A DNA stretch of 40,973 nt, taken from contig NZ_JANJTL010000044.1 in the NCBI RefSeq assembly GCF_024711105.1, forward strand, positions 1-40,973, written 5' to 3'. The first letter of the stretch is position 1. Each line of letters opens with the position of its first letter. Both the position numbers and the translations under genes were made by a program. The notes under the pieces were generated by a model. The model saw only the letters and a list, made by a program, of their open reading frames with translations, had not been told where the DNA came from and did not search any database. Shown in pieces: positions 26,614-34,967 of this stretch. The DNA comes from Brevundimonas sp. (GTDB lineage: Bacteria; Pseudomonadota; Alphaproteobacteria; Caulobacterales; Caulobacteraceae).

Positions 26614-28479
26614 GTGACCGCCGTGGCTCTCCGAACAGCTTCAGCCCTCTCCGACGCGCGCGCCCTGCTGCGCGAGGTGTGGGGGCATGAAGATTTCCGG
26701 GGGCTGCAGGCGCCGATCGTGGAGGCGGTGCTGGCCGGGCGGGACGTGCTGGCAGTGCTGCCGACAGGCGGGGGCAAGAGCGTCTGCTACCAGGTCCCGG
26801 CGATCCTGCGGCCCGGGCTGGGACTGGTGGTGTCGCCGCTGATCGCGCTCATGGCCGACCAGGTAGAGGCGCTGCGCCAGCAGGGCGTGGCCGCGGCCCG
26901 GCTGGATTCCGGCGTGGCGCCCGAGGCCCGGGCCGAGATCTGGCGGGCGGCCAAAGCGGGAGACCTGGACCTGCTCTATGTCTCGCCGGAAGGCCTGGCT
27001 CAGCCGCACATGATCGAGCGGCTGGCGGGGCTGAGCCTCAGCCTGATCGCCATCGACGAGGCGCACTGCGTCTCACAGTGGGGCCACGACTTCCGGCCGG
27101 ACTATCGCTCGCTCGGACGGCTGGCCGAGCTGTTCCCCGGCGTGCCGCGGATCGCCGTGACCGCCACCGCCGACGCCCGGACGCGCGAGGACATCGCCCG
27201 CTCGCTCAGGCTCGAGCACGCCCAGGTCTTCGTCGACACCTTCGCGCGGCCGAACCTGCAGCTGTCGGCGGTGCGCAAGGAGGCCTCGACCCGCGCCCGC
27301 ACCGAGGCGCAGGTGCTGGAGCTGGTGGCGCGCAGGCGGGGCCTGTCCGGCGTCGTCTATTGCGGGGCGCGCGAGACCTGCGACCGGCTGACCGAGGCGC
27401 TGACGGCCGCCGGCGTCAACGCCATCGCCTATCACGCCGGCATGGGCGCCGAGGACCGCGACCGGCGGCTCAGCAGCTTCCTGGCCGAGGACGGGGCGGT
27501 GATGGTGGCGACCATCGCGTTCGGCATGGGCGTCGACAAGGCGGACGTCCGCTTCGTCATCCACGCCGATCCGCCGGGCTCGATCGAGGCCTACTGGCAG
27601 GAGGTCGGCCGCGCAGGCCGCGACGGCGACCCGGCCGAGGGGATCACCCTGTATGGCGCCTCGGACATCGCCTGGACGCTGCGGAGGCTCGACGGCCGGC
27701 CCATGCCCGACGAGGTCAAGGCGGTGCAGGTCCGAAAGGCCCGCCAACTCTACGCCATGCTGGACGGGGTCACCTGCCGGGCCCAGGCCGTGCGGCGCTA
27801 TTTCGGCGAGACGGACGCGGACCCTTGCGGTGTCTGCGACATCTGCGGCGATCCGCCGGAACTCGTGGACGCCAGTGTCCAGGCCCAGAAGGCGCTCGCG
27901 GCCGTGCAGCGCCTGGGCGGCCGCTTCGGACGCGGACGGGTGATCGACCACCTGACCGGCCGCACCAAGGAGCCGCAGGCCTGGGAGACGGCGCTGTCGA
28001 CCTGGGGCGTGGGTTCTGACACCTCGCCGCGCGGCTGGCGCGACGTGATCGACCAACTGCTGTTTCAGGGCCTGCTGGTCGAGGCGCCGAACGACGGCAA
28101 GCCGATCCTGCAGCTCGGCGACCCCGATGGGGTTCGCGCCGTCTATCGCGGCGAACAGGCCGTCCGCACCCGGCGGGCGCCGGAGGGCCTCGATCCGTCG
28201 ACCCGCTCAGGCAATCCGCGCCGGCGGGGCCGGTCGGCGCCGGCCGAAGCCCTGTCGCCCGAGCTGCGCGAACGGTTCGAGCGGCTGCGCGCCTGGCGCC
28301 GGGACCGCGCCGCCGAGCAGAAGGCGCCGCCCTATGTCATCTTCCAGGACCGGACCCTGCTGGAGATCGCGAGCCGGCGGCCCACGACGCTCGACCAACT
28401 GGCGCGCATTCCCGGCGTCGGCCAGGCCAAGCTGCAACGCTACGGCCCGGGCGTGCTGGAAGCGCTGTCGGGAGACTGA
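26614..28479 (+). CDS. recQ: ATP-dependent DNA helicase RecQ
   Basis: This 621-residue 3'-5' helicase acts in recombination and fork repair. Walker A is PTGGGKS, the DEAH box lies in IDEAHCVSQWGHDFRPDY, and motif VI is QEVGRAGRDG. A zinc-binding cysteine region follows (CGVCDICGD, about residues 406-414), then the winged RQC part. The C-terminal HRDC domain (about 550-620) contains IPGVGQAKLQRYGPG. The start is GTG. A basic linker (RSGNPRRRGRS) precedes HRDC. Upstream there is only a short CCTGA/TCAGG inverted repeat. Confidence 0.96.
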   Translation: MTAVALRTASALSDARALLREVWGHEDFRGLQAPIVEAVLAGRDVLAVLPTGGGKSVCYQVPAILRPGLGLVVSPLIALMADQVEALRQQGVAAARLDSGVAPEARAEIWRAAKAGDLDLLYVSPEGLAQPHMIERLAGLSLSLIAIDEAHCVSQWGHDFRPDYRSLGRLAELFPGVPRIAVTATADARTREDIARSLRLEHAQVFVDTFARPNLQLSAVRKEASTRARTEAQVLELVARRRGLSGVVYCGARETCDRLTEALTAAGVNAIAYHAGMGAEDRDRRLSSFLAEDGAVMVATIAFGMGVDKADVRFVIHADPPGSIEAYWQEVGRAGRDGDPAEGITLYGASDIAWTLRRLDGRPMPDEVKAVQVRKARQLYAMLDGVTCRAQAVRRYFGETDADPCGVCDICGDPPELVDASVQAQKALAAVQRLGGRFGRGRVIDHLTGRTKEPQAWETALSTWGVGSDTSPRGWRDVIDQLLFQGLLVEAPNDGKPILQLGDPDGVRAVYRGEQAVRTRRAPEGLDPSTRSGNPRRRGRSAPAEALSPELRERFERLRAWRRDRAAEQKAPPYVIFQDRTLLEIASRRPTTLDQLARIPGVGQAKLQRYGPGVLEALSGD

Positions 28480-28480
28480 C

Positions 28481-28505
28481 GGAACGGCCGCGCCGCGGGG
28501 CGGTT
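28481..28505 (+). promoter_or_regulatory. Sigma-EcfG-type promoter for the 56-aa gene
   Basis: GGAAC (28481-28485), 16 bases, then GGTT (28502-28505). It lies immediately after the recQ stop and 21 bases before the ATG at 28527. The same pattern occurs again at 28703-28727. Confidence 0.68.
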
Positions 28506-28526
28506 GTCTCCGGACAGGAGGCCGCC

Positions 28527-28697
28527 ATGACCGACAAGCTGCAGACCGAAGGCCGCAAGGAAAACGCCGCCGAGCCGCTGGGCGAGAAGAAGGGCGTGTC
28601 GTCGAACTCCGAGGTCGAGAAGACCGGTGACAAGGGACCACGCAACGCCGGCCCCGATGGGCCCGATCCGACCGAGGCCTCCGACGTCGTCCGCTAG
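28527..28697 (+). CDS. small hydrophilic hypothetical protein
   Basis: A 56-residue protein, rich in Lys, Glu, Gly and Asp, with no hydrophobic segment; short enough to be missed by usual cut-offs. The ATG has AGGAG six bases upstream and an EcfG-type promoter before that. The codon pattern is that of a real GC-rich gene. Probably disordered. A stress-protective or regulatory role is inferred from the promoter only. Confidence 0.78.
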   Translation: MTDKLQTEGRKENAAEPLGEKKGVSSNSEVEKTGDKGPRNAGPDGPDPTEASDVVR

Positions 28698-28702
28698 CGC
28701 CC

Positions 28703-28727
28703 GGAACCGACCCGCGTTCAGCCGGTT
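28703..28727 (+). promoter_or_regulatory. Sigma-EcfG-type promoter for the 109-aa gene
   Basis: GGAAC (28703-28707), 16 bases, then GGTT (28724-28727), with the same spacing and -10 as the promoter one gene upstream. It lies 30 bases before the ATG at 28758. Confidence 0.7.
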
Positions 28728-28757
28728 GCCCTTGTGACCGACCGAAAGGAGAGGCCC

Positions 28758-29087
28758 ATGCCGCACCAGAACGTCCACGCCGGAAAGGCGACCGCCCAGA
28801 ACAGCGCCGTTTCCTCGGGCCAGCCCAACGACAAGGGGCGCGAGCAGAACGAAGCCGTCCGCCCCGAGCCCTCGAGCTATGTCGCCGAAGACCATCGCGA
28901 TGCCTCCCTCGCGGCGCCGGCCGCCGGCGAGATGCCGGACTACATGGACGAGGGCGACGCGCTCGGCGAACCCGACGTCCAGCAGGGCGGCAACCACACC
29001 ATGCGCCCGTATCGGACCGAGAAGCTGCAGCAGCAGGGCTCCAAGACGCGCGCCGCCAACAAGCGGATCGTCAAGGGCCAGGCCTGA
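28758..29087 (+). CDS. small hydrophilic hypothetical protein
   Basis: A 109-residue, charged and Gln/Asn-rich, probably disordered protein. The ATG has AAAGGAGAGG upstream; a GTG eight codons earlier is less likely. It has its own EcfG-type promoter although it closely follows another small gene with the same kind of promoter. No family known to me. It resembles the 56- and 81-residue small proteins of this window in composition, not in alignable sequence. Confidence 0.82.
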   Translation: MPHQNVHAGKATAQNSAVSSGQPNDKGREQNEAVRPEPSSYVAEDHRDASLAAPAAGEMPDYMDEGDALGEPDVQQGGNHTMRPYRTEKLQQQGSKTRAANKRIVKGQA

Positions 29088-29093
29088 GGCGAG

Positions 29094-29170
29094 TGGCGAC
29101 CCCGGGGTGACTCGAACACCCGACCTCCGGTTTAGGAAACCGCTGCTCTATCCTGCTGAGCTACGGGGCC
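29094..29170 (-). tRNA. tRNA-Arg (anticodon CCT)
   Basis: On the minus strand the acceptor GGCCCCG pairs with CGGGGTC (one G-U), followed by discriminator G and encoded CCA (29096-29094). The anticodon stem and loop CGGTTTCCTAAACCG gives anticodon CCT at 29136-29134, and the T-arm holds GTTCGAGTC. Length 77. The first 23 bases of the tRNA are also the last codons of the small gene upstream. Confidence 0.96.
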
Positions 29171-29345
29171 GCGAAGGCGGGTGTTTAGCCCCTCCCGCGC
29201 GGCCGAGCCAAGCGGCGATCCCGCTGAGGATGCTGCCGACGCCCTGGGTGGCGGCCCCGACCAGCATGCCGTCGCGTAGCGCATGCGAACGGCGGAGCTC
29301 CTCGCGGAACCGCTCCTGCTCGTCCGGCGGTGTTGCCTGACCCAT
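29148..29345 (-). CDS. small hypothetical protein overlapping tRNA-Arg
   Basis: A 65-residue protein with a charged N-terminal helix (DEQERFREELRRSHALRDG) and one hydrophobic helix (about 27-48, GMLVGAATQGVGSILSGIAAWL). The ATG at 29345 has a strong GGGAGGAG ribosome site six bases upstream. The last seven codons and the TAG stop lie inside the 5' part of the tRNA-Arg gene on the same strand, so the C-terminus is dictated by tRNA sequence. No family known to me. Confidence 0.65.
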   Translation of the reverse strand: MGQATPPDEQERFREELRRSHALRDGMLVGAATQGVGSILSGIAAWLGRAGGAKHPPSRPRSSAG

Positions 29346-29544
29346 GGCGCTCCTCCCGAAGCCCACGAAAACCAGCGTTTCTCGGGAAGTGTCAGGCCAA
29401 TCCCTCGCGGACGCAATTGTGGTTAATCGGCACGCAGATACAACATCTTGCGGCGAACAAAGCCGGAAGATCGGCGAGTCAGTGATTCGGTCATGCTCTG
29501 TTCCCGCGCCGTTCCGCAGGGTCGGCGGACGCCGTTAATCCGTC
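29346..29544. other. Intergenic region without a firm gene
   Basis: This 199-base stretch has a lower GC content than its surroundings. It holds a 23-codon minus-strand frame (29494-29423, arginine-rich, ending in LYLRAD) that lacks a good ribosome site, so it is not called as a gene. The region probably contains the promoter for the small gene at 29345. No repeat or terminator was seen. Confidence 0.4.
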
Positions 29545-30912
29545 TCACCAGCGCCGGCGACGGGCCGCCAGGACCCCCTGCAGCTCCGCGACGAAGGCTT
29601 CGTGGTCGGCCAGCGCCGGGTCCTCCACGGCGGCCGCGAGGGTCTCGGCTTCGGCGATCAGGCCCTGGATCTCGTCGGTGACCCCCGAACCCAGGGCCGC
29701 GAGCGCCAGGGCCCGGCGGCGCAGGAGGATCAGGGCCGCGGCCGGATAGCGGCCGGCGAGACGTGAGGCCCAGAGCGGCACGTCGTCGTGGGCGCCGCGG
29801 ATCTCTCCGGTACGAGCCTGGACAAGTTCCGCGGCCTGCAGCAGCGCCGGCCAGGCCATCAGGAAGGCGAGCCCCTTCATGGCGTCGGGGTGCGCCGCCG
29901 CCAGGTCGAAGGCGCGGTCGAGCGCCACCACGTCCTCGAAGTCGGGCAGCCGCGCCAGAAGGACCCGCAGGTCCTCGGCCGACAGGGTGCGTTCGAACAT
30001 GGCCCAGCGCGCGGCCTCGGCCTCCTCGGCGCGGCCCTCGGCCTCGAGCACGGCGACCTCCGCCTCCAGCCAGGCGTCGGGCGGCCGTTCCGGATCGGGC
30101 TCCCGGCGGTTCCAGCGTGACGGCGGCGGGGCGACCGGGCGCGAGGCTTCCAGCGCGATCCGGGCTTCGGCCGCGCGGCCGGCGGCGGCGAGGCGGCGGG
30201 CCATCTCGGCGCCCGTGTCGGGCTTTCGCTGGTCCTCGTCGGGGATGGACAGCATCCAGGCGTCGAGGTCGCCGCTGCGGTCCGCGAGCTTGCGGACGAC
30301 CAGGGCGAGCTTGCCGGTCGGGCGGGGACGGCCCCGGGTGAGGTCGGCGAGCAGCCGCGCGGCCAGTTCGGGGCTGAGATCGCCCGCGCCGCGCCCGACC
30401 CAGGAGGCCCACTGGTTCAGCCGCGTCGACAGAGCCTCGACCAGCACCGGCGCGGCGATGTCCGGCCCGGCGCGCGAAGCGAGCGAAGCGAGGTCCGCCG
30501 TCGCCGCGTCGAACAGGACCGGCAACTCGCCCTTGGCGTCGCTGACACGCACGCTAAGCGAAGGATAAAGGTCGAACCAAGCGACGATCCGGTCGAAGGC
30601 CAGGCGGACGTCGAGCCCGGCCAGACGCTCCGCGATGACACGCCTGAGCGCCTGAAGCTCGCTGAGCAGGGCGGGCCGCTTGCGCCAGGACACCCGCGCG
30701 CGGCTGGCGGCGATGGTGGTCAGGCGCTTGTCGATCTCGAGCGCCAGGTCGCCCGGCCCGACCTCGGCGGCGAGCTCCATGCGCAGGCGGCGCTTGAACG
30801 CGGGAGACTCCGCGCCCGCCTCCATCAGCAGCTCGGCCAGGCGCTCGGCGCCGAGCGCGGCCAGGTTGGCGGCGGAGACGGACTTCTTGGGGGCGGCGGG
30901 ACGCTTGGCCAT
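29545..30912 (-). CDS. DUF6880-like protein, TPR-like helical
   Basis: A 455-residue, largely helical protein rich in Ala, Leu and Arg, with many two-helix units that resemble tetratricopeptide repeats. It starts with a basic tail (MAKRPAAPKKS). It appears to match the DUF6880 family, whose function is unknown. The ATG at 30912 is chosen over a GTG 17 codons upstream, which would place the start almost in the tRNA-Lys gene and lacks a ribosome site. Confidence 0.75.
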   Translation of the reverse strand: MAKRPAAPKKSVSAANLAALGAERLAELLMEAGAESPAFKRRLRMELAAEVGPGDLALEIDKRLTTIAASRARVSWRKRPALLSELQALRRVIAERLAGLDVRLAFDRIVAWFDLYPSLSVRVSDAKGELPVLFDAATADLASLASRAGPDIAAPVLVEALSTRLNQWASWVGRGAGDLSPELAARLLADLTRGRPRPTGKLALVVRKLADRSGDLDAWMLSIPDEDQRKPDTGAEMARRLAAAGRAAEARIALEASRPVAPPPSRWNRREPDPERPPDAWLEAEVAVLEAEGRAEEAEAARWAMFERTLSAEDLRVLLARLPDFEDVVALDRAFDLAAAHPDAMKGLAFLMAWPALLQAAELVQARTGEIRGAHDDVPLWASRLAGRYPAAALILLRRRALALAALGSGVTDEIQGLIAEAETLAAAVEDPALADHEAFVAELQGVLAARRRRW

Positions 30913-30979
30913 CAGGTCGCGCCCAGCGCGCGCGAAGGCGCCGGCCCGGCCGAAGACGCACACCGATGGAAGGAGAAAA

Positions 30980-31055
<76 letters not shown>

Positions 31056-31189
31056 ACGGCCCTTCGGACGGAGAGGCGTCCGGCGGGGGCGCTCCACATA
31101 CAGATGAAGGCACGCTTCCGCAAGGGCGCGCGACGCGCAATAGTGGCCGGTCAGGAAAGCCGGCGACTCGCCGGGGACGGGGGAGTTTC

Positions 31190-32614
31190 ATGGCGTTCTG
31201 GAACCGGCGCAGACCGATCGACACGATTGCGCATCGGGAAGGCCCGGCGCTCAAGCCCACGCTGAGCTGGCCGCACCTCATCGCACTCGGCGTGGGCGCG
31301 ATCGTCGGCACCGGCATCCTGACCCTGATCGGGGTCGGCGCGGGGCTGGCGGGTCCGGCGGTGCTGATCAGCTTCGGCCTGGCCGGCCTGGTCTGCGCCT
31401 GCGCGGCCCTGGCCTATGCCGAACTGGCGACCATGATGCCGGCGGCAGGCAGCGCCTACGCCTATTCCTATGCGGCGCTCGGCGAGCTGATCGCCTGGAT
31501 CGTCGGCTGGAGCCTGATCCTGGAATATTCGCTGGTCGTCTCGGCGGTCGCGGTCGGCTGGTCCGGCTATTTCGTCGGCTTCTGGAACGGCCTGGACGGC
31601 GCGGCCTTCGAGGCCCTTCGCATTCCCGCGGCGCTTGCGGCCGGGCCGCACGTCGAGGGCGGGCTGGTCAACCTGCCGGCCATCTTGATCATCGCGGTGG
31701 TCACGGGCCTGCTGCTGCTGGGCACGCGCGAGAGCGCCACCATCAACGCCATCCTGGTGGTCATCAAGGTCGCGGCCCTGGTCGGCTTCATCGCGCTGGC
31801 CCTGCCCAGCTTCGATGCGGCGAACTTCACGCCCTTCATGCCCAACGGCTTCGGCGCGCCCTTCGTGCAGACGGGGGTGATGGCCGCCGCCGCCATCATC
31901 TTCTTCGCCTTCTACGGCTTCGACGCCATCTCGACGGCGGCGGAGGAGACCAAGCGGCCGGAGCGGGACCTGCCGATCGGCATCGTGGGGGCCATGCTGG
32001 TCTGCACGGCGCTCTACATGGTGGTGGCGGCCGTCGCGATCGGAGCGCGGCCGGTGGCCAGCTTCGCCGAGAGCACCGAACCGCTCGCGTTAATCCTGCG
32101 CGACCTCGGCCAGGACACGGCGGCCAAGTGGCTGGGCGCCTCGGCGGTGATCGCGCTTCCGACGGTGCTGCTCGCCTTCCTGTTCGGCCAGAGCCGGATC
32201 TTCCTGGGCATGGCGCGTGACGGCCTGCTGCCCACCGGCCTGGCGCGCATCTCCAACCGCGGCGTGCCGGTGGTGGTGACGGTCTTCACCGCCATCGTGG
32301 TCAGCATCCTGGCAGGCGTCATGCGGCTGGACGAACTGGCGTCGCTGGCCAACGCCGGGACGCTGGCGGCCTTCGCGGCGGTGGGCGTCTGCCTGATGGT
32401 GCTGCGCCGCACCGAGCCGAACCGGGCTCGCCTGTTCCGCGCGCCGCTCGCCCCGCTGGTGGCCCTGATTTGCGTGGTCGGCTGCGTGATCTTCTTCTTC
32501 AGTCTCAGGACCTCGACCCAGCTGTGGTTCCTGGTCTGGAATGCGGCGGGCCTGCTCATCTACTTCGCCTGGGCGGCGTGGAACTCGCGGCTGGCCCGGG
32601 AAGGACGGGCGTAG
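31190..32614 (+). CDS. APC-superfamily amino acid permease (CAT type)
   Basis: A 474-residue inner-membrane transporter with about 12 hydrophobic segments. The first helix holds the substrate-site motif GAIVGTGILTLIG, typical of the APC superfamily, and the FAFYGFDAIS segment in helix 6 is typical of cationic amino acid transporters. A GGGGGAG ribosome site lies upstream of the ATG. Likely imports basic or other amino acids with protons; the substrate is not certain. An Hpt gene follows five bases later. Confidence 0.9.
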   Translation: MAFWNRRRPIDTIAHREGPALKPTLSWPHLIALGVGAIVGTGILTLIGVGAGLAGPAVLISFGLAGLVCACAALAYAELATMMPAAGSAYAYSYAALGELIAWIVGWSLILEYSLVVSAVAVGWSGYFVGFWNGLDGAAFEALRIPAALAAGPHVEGGLVNLPAILIIAVVTGLLLLGTRESATINAILVVIKVAALVGFIALALPSFDAANFTPFMPNGFGAPFVQTGVMAAAAIIFFAFYGFDAISTAAEETKRPERDLPIGIVGAMLVCTALYMVVAAVAIGARPVASFAESTEPLALILRDLGQDTAAKWLGASAVIALPTVLLAFLFGQSRIFLGMARDGLLPTGLARISNRGVPVVVTVFTAIVVSILAGVMRLDELASLANAGTLAAFAAVGVCLMVLRRTEPNRARLFRAPLAPLVALICVVGCVIFFFSLRTSTQLWFLVWNAAGLLIYFAWAAWNSRLAREGRA

Positions 32615-32618
32615 AGCC

Positions 32619-32972
32619 ATGGCCCGGCGCGACCTGTCCGGCGCGCTCGACGTCGAGGTGCTGGAGCGCTTCACCCAGGGCGACGTGGGAGTGATGGACG
32701 AAGTGCTGGGCCTGTTCCAGGAGCAGGCGGGGATGTGGTCGGCCATGCTGGACGCCCGAGAGGCCGGCTGGCGGGACGCCGTTCACTCCCTGAAGGGTTC
32801 GGCCGCCGGCGTCGGCGCCCACGACCTGGCTCAGGCCTGCGCGTCGGCCGAGACGGCGGAGAAGGAGCTGCTGCCCGCCCGCCTGGGCGCCGTCCACGAC
32901 GCGCTTGACCGCACGCTGGCTGATGTCGCCGCCTTCCGTCACGAGCTGGCGCTGCGAAGCCTCAGGGGCTAG
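32619..32972 (+). CDS. histidine phosphotransfer (Hpt) protein
   Basis: A 117-residue four-helix Hpt protein. The phosphorylated histidine is His56 in AVHSLKGSAAGVGA. Such proteins relay phosphate between hybrid kinases and response regulators. It follows the permease by five bases, but no kinase or regulator is nearby, so it is an orphan relay. Its stop overlaps the convergent SDR stop in the sequence CTAG. Confidence 0.9.
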   Translation: MARRDLSGALDVEVLERFTQGDVGVMDEVLGLFQEQAGMWSAMLDAREAGWRDAVHSLKGSAAGVGAHDLAQACASAETAEKELLPARLGAVHDALDRTLADVAAFRHELALRSLRG

Positions 32973-33820
32973 TCCGCCAGCAGGCTCTCCAGGCCCTCGC
33001 GCCAGGTCGGAAAGGCGGGACGCCAGCCGAGTTCGGCCTTGGCGCGGGCGTTCGAGACGCGCTTGGAGTCGAGGTAGAAGCCGCGCATGGCCTCGCTGAC
33101 GGAGGGGTCGGACAGGTCCGTCTCGGGCGGCAGGGGCAGGCCCATGCGGGCGGCGGCGGCCTCGAGCACGGACTCGGCCGAAGCCGGATCGTCGTCGGTC
33201 AGGTTGTAGATCGCGCCGGCCCGCGGCCGGGCGAGCGACGCGAGGATGCCCGACGCCGCGTCCTCGACATGGATGCGGTTGAAGACCTGGCCGGGCTTGC
33301 GCACCGGTCGCGCCGTGCCTTCCCTGAGCCGGTCGACCGCCGAGCGCCCCGGGCCATAGATGGCCGGCAGGCGGAACACGTGGATAGCCAGACCTTCCTG
33401 CGCACCGAGGTCGAGCCAGCCGCGCTCGGCGGCCACGCGCCGGGCGCCGGGGATGGTGGCGGCGTTCAGGGCCGATCCCTCGTCGACCCAGCTTCCGCCC
33501 CGGTCGCCGTAGACGGCCGTGGAGGAGACATAGCCGATCCACCGGCCACGCCAGCCCTTCAGGTGCGGCGCGAGCGCGATCAAGCCCGGGCAGCCCTCGG
33601 CGCCCGGAGGGGCGGTGACCAGGATGGCGTCGCTCTCCGCGACCGCCGCGGCCATGGCCGCGCCGTCGTTGGGATCAATGGCCGGCGCGCCTTCGCTGGC
33701 GAGCATCTGCCGGCGCTCCGGATCACGCGCGGTGACGCGGATGGACCAGCCGTCGGCCCGCAGGCGACGCGCCACGGCCTCGCCCAGATACCCCAGCCCA
33801 AACACCAGCATCGTCGGCAT
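32969..33820 (-). CDS. NAD(P)-binding SDR/epimerase (YeeZ-like)
   Basis: A 283-residue extended-SDR protein. The N-terminal Rossmann motif FGLGYLGEAVARRL (about 7-20) and YVSSTAVYGDRGG match the YeeZ-type group, which lacks the usual YxxxK catalytic pair. The role is unknown. It is divergent from the epimerase-like gene by 78 bases, and the two may share a control region. Confidence 0.85.
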   Translation of the reverse strand: MPTMLVFGLGYLGEAVARRLRADGWSIRVTARDPERRQMLASEGAPAIDPNDGAAMAAAVAESDAILVTAPPGAEGCPGLIALAPHLKGWRGRWIGYVSSTAVYGDRGGSWVDEGSALNAATIPGARRVAAERGWLDLGAQEGLAIHVFRLPAIYGPGRSAVDRLREGTARPVRKPGQVFNRIHVEDAASGILASLARPRAGAIYNLTDDDPASAESVLEAAAARMGLPLPPETDLSDPSVSEAMRGFYLDSKRVSNARAKAELGWRPAFPTWREGLESLLAD

Positions 33821-33898
33821 GACCCTGGCCTAGCGAGCGTCGCCCAACCGGGCAAGCCGGGCGTCGACAGCCGCGCGGCCTGGGCCTAGGAAGCCGAC

Positions 33899-34864
33899 AT
33901 GACCGTCATCGTCACCGGCGCGGCCGGCTTCATCGGGATGCACGTGGCCGAACGCCTGCTGGAGCGGGGCGAGACGGTCGTCGGCGTGGACAATTTCAAC
34001 ACCTACTACGACCCGGCCCTGAAGCCGGCGCGGGCGGAGCGGCTGGAGCGTCATCCGGCGTTCCGCATGGTCCGGATGGATATCGCCGAGGCCGAGGCCT
34101 TCGAGGCGCTGGTGCGCGAGACGGGCGCGAAGCGGATCGTCCACCTCGCCGCCCAGGCGGGGGTCCGCTACTCGATCGAGAACCCCTTCGCCTATGAGCG
34201 GGCCAACCTGGCTGGGCACTTGAGCGTGCTGGAGGCCGCCCGGCGCACCGAAGCCGAGCACCTCGTCTACGCCTCGTCCAGCTCGGTCTACGGTGACCGC
34301 CCGTTGGCGGGCCAAGGCTTCTCGGAGGACGACCCGACCGACAGCCCGGTGTCGCTCTACGCCGCGACAAAGAAGGCCAACGAGCTGATGAGCGCCAGCT
34401 ACGCCAACCTCTACGGCATTCCGCAGTCGGGCCTGCGCTTCTTCACCGTCTATGGGCCGTGGGGCCGGCCGGACATGGCTTATTTCAGCTTCACCCAGAA
34501 GATCCTCGCCGGAGAGCCGATCGAGGTCTTCGGCGAGGGCCGGATGGCGCGCGACTTCACCTATGTCGACGACATCGTGGACGGCATTATCGGCGTGCTG
34601 GACTGCCCGGCCGAGCCGCAGGCGCCGCGGGTGCTGAACATCGGCGACAGCCGGCCCGTCGGGCTGATGGACATGATCTCGACGCTGGAGGCCGCGCTCG
34701 GCCGCGAGGCGATCAAGGTCTTCCGCCCCATGCAGCCCGGCGACGTGACGGCCACCTATGCGGACGTGGCGAAACTGAACGCGCTGACCGGCTATGATCC
34801 GAAGGTGAAGCTGGAAGACGGCATCCCCCGCTTTGTCGAATGGTACCGCGGCTTCTACGGCTGA
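33899..34864 (+). CDS. NAD-dependent epimerase, UDP-glucuronate 4-epimerase-like
   Basis: A 321-residue extended SDR. NAD motif GAAGFIG is at 7-13, then GVDNFNTYYD, the serine-rich SSSSVYG, and the catalytic Tyr154 and Lys158 (YAATKKANE). The sequence is closest in my reading to UDP-glucuronate 4-epimerases, which make UDP-galacturonate for polysaccharide or lipopolysaccharide. AGGAAG precedes the ATG. No other polysaccharide genes adjoin it, so the pathway is inferred only. Confidence 0.88.
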   Translation: MTVIVTGAAGFIGMHVAERLLERGETVVGVDNFNTYYDPALKPARAERLERHPAFRMVRMDIAEAEAFEALVRETGAKRIVHLAAQAGVRYSIENPFAYERANLAGHLSVLEAARRTEAEHLVYASSSSVYGDRPLAGQGFSEDDPTDSPVSLYAATKKANELMSASYANLYGIPQSGLRFFTVYGPWGRPDMAYFSFTQKILAGEPIEVFGEGRMARDFTYVDDIVDGIIGVLDCPAEPQAPRVLNIGDSRPVGLMDMISTLEAALGREAIKVFRPMQPGDVTATYADVAKLNALTGYDPKVKLEDGIPRFVEWYRGFYG

Positions 34865-34867
34865 CCT

Positions 34868-34894
34868 TCTCCTCCCCACGCGGTGGGGAGGAGA
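34868..34894 (+). repeat. Perfect 12-bp inverted repeat after the epimerase gene
   Basis: TCTCCTCCCCAC (34868-34879), loop GCG, then its exact complement (34883-34894). No T run follows. It may act as a factor-assisted terminator or be a copy of the short dispersed intergenic palindromes found in Caulobacterales. Confidence 0.6.
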
Positions 34895-34902
34895 CGCGGC
34901 CC

Positions 34903-34930
34903 TTGAGCCCCGCTGATCCGCCGCTATAGT
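34903..34930 (+). promoter_or_regulatory. Housekeeping-type promoter of the oxidase subunit IV gene
   Basis: TTGAGC (34903-34908), 14 bases, then GCTATAGT (34923-34930), fitting the Caulobacter sigma73 pattern TTG(aca)...GCTAnAwC. AGGAG at 34955-34959 and the ATG at 34968 follow. Confidence 0.55.
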
Positions 34931-34967
34931 CCGCGCGCTTTCGACGCCCCTATCAGGAGACTCCCGC

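Noticed and set aside
29423-29494. A 23-codon arginine-rich frame (minus strand)
   Set aside because: No good ribosome site and too short to judge by codon use; left as part of the intergenic entry.
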